Of a stretch of 8,140 nt of DNA, positions 1-4,414 are shown in pieces. This DNA comes from Candidatus Bathyarchaeota archaeon. GTDB lineage: Archaea; Thermoproteota; CALKCG01; B24; JAGTQN01. Every line of letters begins with the position of its first letter. Position 1 is the first letter of the stretch. Both the position numbers and the translations under genes were made by a program. Below the pieces are notes generated by a model, which saw only the letters and a program-made list of their open reading frames with translations, searched no databases and was not told where the DNA came from. The stretch is taken from contig JAGTQN010000039.1 in NCBI GenBank assembly GCA_018396395.1, positions 1 to 8,140 of the forward strand. Direction: 5' to 3'.

Positions 1-111
1 CTCTTCCCAGATCTTGGCGATTTCTTCCCAGATCTTCGTCTGCCCCTCCCTGAGGGCTTTAATCTCTTCCCAGATCTTGGCGATTTCTTCCCAGATCTTC
101 GTCTGCCCCTC
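1..111. repeat. 63-bp tandem repeat inside the coiled-coil gene
   Basis: Bases 1-48 and 64-111 are identical over 48 bp, giving a period of 63 bp, or 21 codons and three heptads. The repeat may continue past the window edge. At protein level it duplicates the GQTKIWEEIAKIWEE segment. The perfect DNA identity, not just protein similarity, points to recent duplication or ongoing copy-number change in the coiled coil. Confidence 0.9.
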
Positions 112-228
112 AGCTAAGCCATCGAGCCTTTTCAGTATCTCGGAAAAGCCTAAGTATCCTGCTACGGCGTAACGAAACTCAAGATCCTTCTCAAGAAGCT
201 CGAGAAACTCCCTCTTTAAAGACTCCAA
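1..228 (-). CDS. Coiled-coil N-terminus of an archaeal DUF3782 / PD-(D/E)XK-type protein (3' end outside window)
   Basis: The first 76 residues are visible and the gene runs off the left edge. They start with a charged helix, then an RYAVAGYLGF segment (residues 19-28), then a long amphipathic helix built from heptads of the type KIWEEI with GQTKIWEE recurring. From memory, an RYAVAGxLG segment followed by W-E-E heptads is the N-terminal arrangement of a large archaeal family whose C-terminal half is a predicted PD-(D/E)XK nuclease-like domain (DUF3782). That domain would lie outside the window and is not seen. The start is TTG at 228-226. An in-frame TGA lies at 237-235 with no other start after it, and the nearby ATG at 235-233 is in another frame, so either TTG is used or one base has been lost. 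The gene diverges from the small ORF at 328. Family assignment is moderate; the reading frame itself is convincing. Confidence 0.7.
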   Translation of the reverse strand, partial: MESLKREFLELLEKDLEFRYAVAGYLGFSEILKRLDGLAEGQTKIWEEIAKIWEEIKALREGQTKIWEEIAKIWEE

Positions 229-250
229 TGCCCATCAATTCCTACCTAGT

Positions 251-261
251 CCTAAATTTCA
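251..261 (-). promoter_or_regulatory. Possible TATA element for the coiled-coil gene
   Basis: On the minus strand the sequence GAAATTTAGG is centred about 28-30 nt upstream of the TTG start, where an archaeal TATA box for a near-leaderless transcript would sit. The region is AT-rich throughout, so the match is weak. Confidence 0.3.
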
Positions 262-292
262 TAAGTTTCGATAATAATAAAATTTCCACTCC

Positions 293-302
293 CATATAAA
301 GG
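293..302 (+). promoter_or_regulatory. TATA box for the small ORF at 328
   Basis: CATATAAAGG is centred about 31 nt upstream of the ATG at 328. This spacing fits an archaeal TATA box driving a transcript with a 5' leader of only a few bases. It stands out from the surrounding sequence. Confidence 0.5.
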
Positions 303-327
303 CTCTTATAGTGAGTGGGTTCACAGG

Positions 328-471
328 ATGACTATGCCTCTAGAGAAGGAGCCATGTCTTTTCGGTCCTATGGATTGTAATGTTCTCGATGATGAGTATA
401 AGTCCTTCCGTCTTTACTTAAAAACTGGCTGTTCTACCACAGAGATGACTAAACCCAATCTGAATAGTTAA
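328..471 (+). CDS. Small cysteine-containing protein of unknown function (47 aa)
   Basis: ATG to TAA, 47 codons. The protein is acidic and polar, with cysteines at residues 10, 17 and 35, a PCLFGPMDC segment (9-17) and a DDEYKSFRLYLKTGC segment (21-35). The regular amino-acid composition and a TATA box at the right distance argue for a real gene. I do not recognise a family with certainty. The cysteines could bind a metal, but their spacing is not a standard zinc-finger pattern. There is no Shine-Dalgarno sequence beyond AGG directly before the ATG, which fits a near-leaderless mRNA. It could also be the surviving 5' end of a longer decayed gene, given how much of the following sequence is broken. 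Confidence 0.5.
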   Translation: MTMPLEKEPCLFGPMDCNVLDDEYKSFRLYLKTGCSTTEMTKPNLNS

Positions 472-505
472 TGATGAGGGAAAATATCTAAATATTCATT
501 AAATC

Positions 506-541
506 TTGTGCATAATTGTTATATTGTGCATAATTGTTATA
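506..541. repeat. Perfect 18-bp tandem duplication
   Basis: TTGTGCATAATTGTTATA occurs at 506-523 and again at 524-541 with no spacer and no mismatch. It lies in an AT-rich gap after the small ORF. It could be a replication-slippage scar, a duplicated binding site or a doubled promoter element; nothing nearby decides between these. Confidence 0.85.
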
Positions 542-563
542 TAATCTATACGAGCTTGGATAG

Positions 564-665
564 GATAAATTCCATCATGCAGTTTTCAAAGCGTTAGGAA
601 TGGAACCTTCCCCTGAGCATTTGCATATGGCTTTCTAGGAACATGGCGAGGTTCTAAGATGCTGA
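564..665 (+). pseudogene. Short unidentified coding remnant
   Basis: From 564 one frame reads as plausible protein (FHHAVFKALGMEPSPEHLHM and on), interrupted by TAG at 636-638, then EHGEVLRC and TGA at 663-665. A TAG at 561-563 lies just before it. No family is recognised. It is listed because the residue composition looks protein-like and because the next three loci are also broken genes on the same strand. Random open frame is the alternative. Confidence 0.25.
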
Positions 666-766
666 TCTTTTGGCATAAGATTTCGAGGCAAAAATGTCAA
701 AAGAGGTTCAGGATTGGTAAAGGAGAAGAAAAGAAAAGAAAAGAAGGATGGGGACGATGAGGATGA

Positions 767-1039
767 GGGTGGAAGGATGCGAGCCTCATTTTTACGCCTC
801 AGGAATTCCGGATCTAGGAGGAGGATTGGCGAGGAATCCTAGCCTTCTTTACGATAGGAACGATAGCCTTATGGCTTTTCGAGCTTTTGGCTTCGAAGGC
901 TACGGTCCTATTCGAGTGCCTCCTTCCCCTTGATGCCATGTTCATCGCCTACTACTTCGGAGCCAAGTCCTCTAAGGGATGGAGGACGAGGAGGGATGGA
1001 GAGGGGGAGGGGATAGATTTAGAATGGCTTAAAAGATGA
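767..1039 (+). pseudogene. Broken small membrane protein, holin-like or viral type
   Basis: The frame runs from a TGA at 764-766 to a TGA at 1037-1039 with a single TAG at 815-817. After the TAG it encodes WRGILAFFTIGTIALWLFEL, a first hydrophobic helix, then a second one ending in DAMFIAYYFGAKSS (about 935-973), then a basic and acidic tail ending EWLKR. A two-helix hairpin ending in YYFGxxS followed by a charged tail is common in small membrane proteins of viruses and proviruses, including holin-like ones. That resemblance is by general character, not by a specific family match. No ATG precedes the first helix in frame, so the gene has lost its start and gained a stop. It lies directly upstream of terminase-type remnants, which supports a viral source. 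Confidence 0.5.
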
Positions 1040-1096
1040 CTGAAAATATGACTGAAAAGATGCGGAAAAAGATGGTAGGAAAGAAGCGTCTGGAAA

Positions 1097-1107
1097 TAAT
1101 ATAAAAA
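1097..1107 (+). promoter_or_regulatory. TATA box of the terminase-type cassette
   Basis: AATATAAAAAC is centred about 27 nt upstream of the ATG at 1130, the expected distance for a leaderless archaeal transcript. It supports 1130 as the original start of the now broken gene. Confidence 0.55.
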
Positions 1108-1129
1108 CAGGCTTTCCGTCCTCGCAAGT

Positions 1130-1386
1130 ATGACAGAGCCCAGGATCCAGGACCTCAGGATTATCCTCATATCGGCCTGAAGCTTGAGGCAATCTCTTGC
1201 CAAGCCATAGCGAAGACTTCCGAAAACCAGGAGGAATGGATGAAGGTGGCCGCCTATGTGGCCCAGAGGATCAGGAGCATAGCCGACAGCTACGATGGGG
1301 TCAAGTTCAACGAAGATATCAGAAAGCTCCAGGAGCCGATGGCGATTGCCAAGCAGAAGGCCAAAGAGTCGCCTGGAAGGTCCTAG
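1130..1386 (+). pseudogene. Frameshifted small helical protein preceding a terminase-like gene
   Basis: The ATG at 1130 opens MTEPRIQDLRIIL and hits TGA at 1178-1180. A second frame, open across that point, continues as a convincing helical protein: AIAKTSENQEEWMKVAAYVA (from 1204), then AQRIRSIADSYDGVKFNEDI and a lysine-rich helix ending at TAG 1384-1386. Joining the two with one frameshift near 1165-1180 gives a protein of about 85 aa. Its position just before the terminase ATPase remnant suggests the small partner of a terminase-type pair, but no DNA-binding motif proves this. If no frameshift is assumed, the only canonical start in the second frame is ATG 1237, leaving 49 residues. Confidence 0.55.
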
Positions 1387-1400
1387 AGCGGGAACTCCTG

Positions 1401-1734
1401 TCGCTTGAGGATGGAGAAGACAAGGTGGGGGCGGAAGTGGATGCCGAAGCCAAGGTCATGAGGACCCCGTAGAGTTCTGCGCGGGTTTTGAACTTCACGC
1501 AAACGAACTACCAGGAGCGGTCCCTCAGGGACCCCGCGAAGTGGATATACCTCGGCTAGGCTCAGCAGACCGGGAAGACCTTTACGATTGCCTCAATGCC
1601 CCTGAGACTAAGACTTTAATCATCATGCTCCCCTACGGCAAAGTATGATTCTAGCCGACAGGGTTGCGGGCCATATCAAACACATGCCCGAGAAGATCCG
1701 GAGGTGCTTAAGACGCTCCTGGACTGGGTTCTGA
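1401..1734 (+). pseudogene. Decayed and truncated terminase large subunit-like ATPase (N-terminal part)
   Basis: Successive fragments in different frames line up in the order expected for the N-terminus of an archaeal terminase-type ATPase. An acidic lead-in DAEAKV is followed by HEDPVEFC (1457-1480), then RVLNFTQTNYQERSLRDPAK (about 1482-1541), then WIYLG, TAG at 1557-1559, and the Walker A element QQTGKTFTIA (1563-1592). Next come PETKTLIIMLP (1601-1633) and finally LRQSMILADRVAGHIKHMPE (1633-1692) with an arginine-rich end and TGA at 1732-1734. At least three frame changes and one in-frame stop are needed, so it is dead. Walker B and the nuclease domain are missing; the sequence ends where the TnpB unit begins. 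Other motor ATPases with the same Walker A are possible, but the order of segments favours terminase. Confidence 0.65.
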
Positions 1735-1735
1735 G

Positions 1736-2884
1736 CTAAGTAATGATATGTATGGATTCATTGCTTAGCTCTTCCCTCTCGATTAATTCATTGAGGGCTT
1801 TCGGGGTGAACCCATATCTTGATCCCCACATCTGAAGGTTTAAGACTGCTACGATATCTCTATTTATTAATAGACCGCATTCTTCGCACTTCATAGACCT
1901 GCCCCCATAGGAAGCCATGCTTCCAGAGCAGAGGGGGCAGGTTTTCGAAGACCTTCTCGGATTAACATACTTCACGTCCAATCCGAACCATTTAAGCTTG
2001 TATTCGAGCATGGACTGGAAGGTCCTAGCGTTCCACTTAGAAAGCCTTCTGTTCATATCTTTAGAATCGTTTAGGATTCGCCCCTTTATCCCCCTCAGGT
2101 TTTCGAGTATTGCCCCAAAATTCTTCTCTTTAAGCTTCCTTGTTATCCGTGTAGTCAGTTTGTGCATGAAGTCTTTAGCCCTATTCCCTTCACGTCTAGA
2201 GTATTTCTCGAGAAGCTTCTTCGAAGTCTTCGGTTTAAGCTTCGCTAGCTTTTGAATTTTCCGCCTTTTAATCTCATAAGTTCTATGAATGTGGTAGAGC
2301 CCTCTTAGATAATACCACTCTATTTTCCCATCTATGAATGCAGTTATATTTGCCAGATTTACATCGAACGAACTCCATCCATCAGCTCTCAGCTCAACTT
2401 CTTTCTTAACCGTAATTACCAGCTCTTTCTCAGTCATAAGCAGTCCTCCGATTTTATCGAAGTCCTTTGGAATCCATGAATACTTCGTCAGCTCGACCTC
2501 AAGATATCTTTTATTCGGCTCTATGCTTATCTTTAGAACTCCGTTTCTAAAGCTGAAAAGAGTATTCTTTATGTAGACTGTTCTTTTTGTTATCTCAGGC
2601 TTACTCCCAGCTTTCCCCCTATTGTAGAGCGTCATCCATCCTTTAACAAGACCTATGACAGAGTTTATGGCTGAATCGACATAATGCTTCGAAAACCTCC
2701 AACTTCTTGACAATTCATCTCTAAGTTCTCTTCTCGCTTCACTCTTAAATTCCAAATGAGCCTTCCTCGAAATCTTAACGTGAGAAAGAATGACTTCTAA
2801 AGCCTTCTTCTTGATCGTGAAGTAGCCCTCTACCAAATCCTTTGGAGCTTCTACTGGGATTCTGTAGCTTTTAAAGACCTCCAT
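1736..2884 (-). CDS. tnpB: TnpB, RNA-guided RuvC nuclease of IS605/IS607 elements
   Basis: 382 aa, a normal length. Residues 1-165 form the N-terminal wedge/REC-type region (TLYNRG at 85-90). The RuvC-like nuclease carries all three acidic residues: D174 in FDVNLANIT, E261 in ILENLRG and D343 in NRDIVAVLNLQ. The zinc ribbon has CPLC (C316, C319) and CEEC (C333, C336). TnpB proteins of this superfamily are guided by an RNA made from the 3' end of the element (omega/reRNA) and cut DNA next to a transposon-associated motif, which helps keep the element in place. No stop or frameshift is seen, so the protein could be active, unlike everything around it. The ATG at 2884 overlaps the end of the HTH ORF by 34 nt, suggesting translational coupling. 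Downstream there is almost no element sequence left after the stop, so the guide RNA scaffold would have to lie within the coding sequence. Confidence 0.93.
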   Translation of the reverse strand: MEVFKSYRIPVEAPKDLVEGYFTIKKKALEVILSHVKISRKAHLEFKSEARRELRDELSRSWRFSKHYVDSAINSVIGLVKGWMTLYNRGKAGSKPEITKRTVYIKNTLFSFRNGVLKISIEPNKRYLEVELTKYSWIPKDFDKIGGLLMTEKELVITVKKEVELRADGWSSFDVNLANITAFIDGKIEWYYLRGLYHIHRTYEIKRRKIQKLAKLKPKTSKKLLEKYSRREGNRAKDFMHKLTTRITRKLKEKNFGAILENLRGIKGRILNDSKDMNRRLSKWNARTFQSMLEYKLKWFGLDVKYVNPRRSSKTCPLCSGSMASYGGRSMKCEECGLLINRDIVAVLNLQMWGSRYGFTPKALNELIEREELSNESIHIIT

Positions 2885-3044
2885 ATCCGCTCAACTTCGC
2901 TTTCAGGAACTTTAAACCTACCACTCGGATACTTAATGGCCCTTATTATCCCTTTTACGACCCATCTTTCCACAGTCCTCCTAGATAATTGAAGCTTCCT
3001 CGCAACATCACCGTCGTTAATAGCTTTTCCGTCATCTCCGACAT
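2851..3044 (-). pseudogene. MerR/IS607-type helix-turn-helix ORF, frameshifted, lacking recombinase domain
   Basis: The ATG at 3044-3042 starts MSEMTEKLLTT. One base appears to be missing near 3012-3013, because the adjacent frame continues GDVARKLQLSRRTVERWV (HTH) then KYPSGRFKVPESEVERIW and stops at TAG 2853-2851. With the base restored, the join reads LLTTGDVARKL, typical of the N-terminal DNA-binding domain of IS607 TnpA and of excisionase-like MerR proteins. In full-length IS607 TnpA a serine recombinase domain follows; here the ORF ends about 15 codons past the HTH and overlaps tnpB. The HTH frame itself has no ATG, GTG or TTG after its upstream TAA, which supports a frameshift rather than a separate start. 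A programmed -1 shift is possible but no clear slippery heptamer is seen. Confidence 0.7.
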
Positions 3045-3068
3045 CAATTACACTATAGATACCTTCAT

Positions 3069-3078
3069 CTATTTAAAC
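3069..3078 (-). promoter_or_regulatory. TATA box of the HTH-tnpB unit
   Basis: On the minus strand GTTTAAATAG is centred about 29 nt upstream of the ATG at 3044. This is the spacing of a leaderless or near-leaderless archaeal promoter and supports that ATG as the start. A second AT-rich candidate, the palindrome TTTATATAAA at 3144-3153, lies farther upstream. Confidence 0.5.
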
Positions 3079-3242
3079 CTATCTATTTGGAAACTGTTTC
3101 AAAGGCGTAGACTAGAAGAAAAACAAAGGGGAAGAAAAGCGCGTTTATATAAAAATTCATCGAGAGAATCGTTACCGCAATATTACAATATTTGCAACAT
3201 CACTTATTTGCGCTTATTGCTTAATAAATAACAATATCTAAG

Positions 3243-3564
3243 TGGATAGTCATCTTTTTCATCACTTTCACGGCTTTAGGAAAAAGGCATCGTATCAGGA
3301 AAATCTTCTCCAGTTTAGACATCAAAGAGGTTGATGGCAGCATCAATAGGCTACCTAAGAAGGCGTATGAATCAACCAAACTTACTAGAGCATCGGAGGG
3401 CTGGATAGTATAGCCAGACGATGTCTAAGGAGCTAATATAATTAATAGATGAGCAAATTGGCGCAGAGATGCAAAAATTACTAGAAAAAGAAGGATTGGA
3501 GATCCTTCAAAAAGGAAGAAAATTCATTATTAATGACTATGAGAAGTATCTGGCTGATGCGTAG
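3243..3564 (+). pseudogene. Frameshifted remnant of an unidentified protein
   Basis: One frame gives KIFSSLDIKEVDGSINRLPK and onward to EGWIV, then TAG 3411-3413, PDDV and TAA. The adjacent frame takes over with SKELI, TAA 3439-3441, then LIDEQIGAEMQKLLEKEGLE and NDYEKYLADA, ending at TAG 3562-3564. Joined, these make one coherent charged, helical C-terminal region of roughly 90-100 residues with two stops and one frame change. There is no start codon in the first frame. I do not recognise the family. If only intact pieces count, ATG 3469 to 3564 would encode 31 residues. Confidence 0.4.
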
Positions 3565-3635
3565 TCCACTTCAACCCTCATCACTTTTTAATACCTTTCA
3601 GTCTTGAAGCCGAAACCTGCTAACAAATAAATAAG

Positions 3636-3670
3636 GCGGTCTTATTGCCCGCTTTACGGGCCAGCGAGGC
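3636..3670 (+). other. Cluster of competing GC-rich hairpins upstream of the 3736 gene
   Basis: GCCCG (3647-3651) and CGGGC (3657-3661) form a 5-bp perfect stem with a 5-nt loop. GCGG (3636-3639) can instead pair with CCGC (3649-3652), and GCC (3660-3662) with GGC (3668-3670), so the structures exclude each other. They lie upstream of the TATA box for the 3736 gene and so would not be in its mRNA. They could belong to an unrecognised small RNA or be chance in this GC-rich patch. No tRNA or C/D-box pattern fits. Confidence 0.25.
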
Positions 3671-3706
3671 TTAACTATAACCTTGGACTCTCCTAATAAG
3701 TCTAAC

Positions 3707-3714
3707 CTTTTAAG
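3707..3714 (+). promoter_or_regulatory. TATA box for the 3736 gene
   Basis: CTTTTAAG is centred about 25 nt upstream of the ATG at 3736. With no Shine-Dalgarno sequence before the ATG, this predicts a leaderless mRNA starting at or next to the start codon. Confidence 0.55.
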
Positions 3715-3735
3715 CAATCGTTTATTGAGTTTTGG

Positions 3736-4242
3736 ATGGGTTTGGCTGAAGGGCTTCTTAAGAGGGGCTTAAGGTTTCTAAGATTCCTTGTAAGGGAGAC
3801 CATCGTTTTCACGACTGGTGTGGAGCTGGCCGAAGCCAACCCTGAGGCGGCGGTTCTGTTGGCGAAAACCTGTATGGGACTCGTAGCCGAAGCCATGGAG
3901 CAGCTGAAGGGCTTAGGGGAAGACGAAGAGATCGTGAGGGCTTACAAGGAGCTTGAGAAGGCAAGGGACCTCTTCGCTTCCGCAGTTGTTGGGGAGCCTA
4001 TCTCCTTCATCGCCAGGAGATCGATTCCTCAGGGGGCTGAGGGAAGAAGGGTCCTGATCTTAGATATTGCCCACAGCCATACCCATAGAGCCATCGATAT
4101 GTTAAGGCGTTCGAAGAAGCTCGAATCCTACGAAGCGCCCCTAGGGCTTCTAAGTAAGGCGAGGAGGGAATCGGCGCCCACAACTCTATATAGACTAGCC
4201 TACGAGCTTGCCCAGCAGAGCATAGATCATAGGAACGCATAG
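3736..4242 (+). CDS. Helix-rich cytosolic protein of unknown function (168 aa)
   Basis: An intact ORF from ATG to TAG. The sequence is predicted mostly helical, rich in Leu, Ala, Glu and Arg. It has no signal peptide, no cysteine motif (only one Cys, residue 46) and no clear membrane helix. Residues 1-85 form an N-terminal helical part ending in an acidic stretch (GLGEDEEIVRAYKELEKARD, 60-79). A middle part has IARRSIPQGAEGRRVLIL (91-108) and an HSHTHR motif (113-118), and the C-terminus is again helical. The His cluster could bind metal, but no partner residues are evident. Codon use resembles the core genes downstream, unlike the decayed region upstream. The start is supported by a TATA box 25 nt before it. 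It ends in the same 172-bp gap as the convergent dehydrogenase gene. I do not recognise the family. Confidence 0.8.
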   Translation: MGLAEGLLKRGLRFLRFLVRETIVFTTGVELAEANPEAAVLLAKTCMGLVAEAMEQLKGLGEDEEIVRAYKELEKARDLFASAVVGEPISFIARRSIPQGAEGRRVLILDIAHSHTHRAIDMLRRSKKLESYEAPLGLLSKARRESAPTTLYRLAYELAQQSIDHRNA

Positions 4243-4252
4243 ACCTAAACCC

Positions 4253-4283
4253 AAAAGAACAGAAAAAAAAGAAAAAAGAGATT
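4253..4283 (-). terminator. U-rich terminator of the dehydrogenase gene
   Basis: Read on the minus strand, this stretch is T6-C-T8 followed by further T-rich sequence, about 140 nt after the dehydrogenase stop. Archaeal termination occurs on such U-tracts without needing a hairpin. No closer T-tract is seen on that strand. Confidence 0.45.
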
Positions 4284-4361
4284 TGCAGAGGAAACCTTGG
4301 AACCGATGGGCGATCTCTCCATGTGCCTCTGGCTCAGGTTAAGCCCCGGGCAGATGCACCT

Positions 4362-4402
4362 TTAGCTTCCTTCCTTGTTTCTTTCCTTTCCCCTTCCCTT
4401 TC
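4362..4402 (+). terminator. Pyrimidine-rich terminator of the 3736 gene
   Basis: On the plus strand this is an almost pure C/T run with several TTT groups, about 120-160 nt after the stop at 4242. The A-rich sequence directly after that stop cannot terminate a plus transcript, so the two convergent transcripts probably cross each other by about 80-150 nt. Confidence 0.4.
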
Positions 4403-4414
4403 GACCGATAAAGC

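Larger units (their letters stand above)
1735..3080 (-). mobile_element. IS607/IS605-superfamily unit: HTH fragment plus TnpB
   Basis: The unit consists of a TATA box, a broken MerR-type HTH ORF and an intact tnpB, all on the minus strand. The right boundary is inferred from the end of terminase-like coding sequence, at or just before the tnpB stop (1736-1738). The left boundary is a guess upstream of the promoter and could extend into the AT-rich sequence to about 3240. No inverted repeats or target duplications were found, as expected for IS605/IS607 elements. No transposase with catalytic residues (Y1 HUH or serine recombinase) is present, so the unit cannot move by itself. Confidence 0.65.

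Noticed and set aside
1..111. The 63-bp repeat as a CRISPR array.
   Set aside because: There is no unique spacer pattern; the repeat is in-frame coding sequence for coiled-coil heptads.
748..933. 61-aa plus-strand open frame.
   Set aside because: It overlaps in another frame the clearly protein-like membrane remnant (767-1039) and has no family-like features or promoter.
952..1203. 83-aa minus-strand open frame with a Ser/His-rich repeat (LFSHIFSHLLSH).
   Set aside because: The repeat comes from purine-rich repeats on the plus strand, and the frame lies antisense to the membrane and small-protein remnants.
1197..1472. 91-aa plus-strand open frame as a gene.
   Set aside because: Its first two thirds overlap the better frame of the 1130-1386 remnant; only its last part (DAEAKV) belongs to the terminase-like relic.
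2989..3231. 80-aa plus-strand open frame.
   Set aside because: It is antisense to the HTH ORF and its promoter, and the translation is a low-complexity product of AT-rich DNA.
560..3564. Many in-frame TAG codons in otherwise good frames suggested pyrrolysine or stop-codon recoding.
   Set aside because: TGA and TAA interruptions and several frameshifts occur in the same region, while the downstream core genes read cleanly. Ordinary decay explains it better.
3600..3735. Possible tRNA or C/D-box small RNA in the hairpin-rich stretch.
   Set aside because: No T-loop, anticodon stem or cloverleaf can be assembled, and no C/D box pairs are present.
4007..4240. Minus-strand open frames inside the 3736-4242 gene and similar shadows inside the dehydrogenase, map and DUF1512 genes.
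   Set aside because: All overlap intact, better supported genes and show no independent start signals or motifs.
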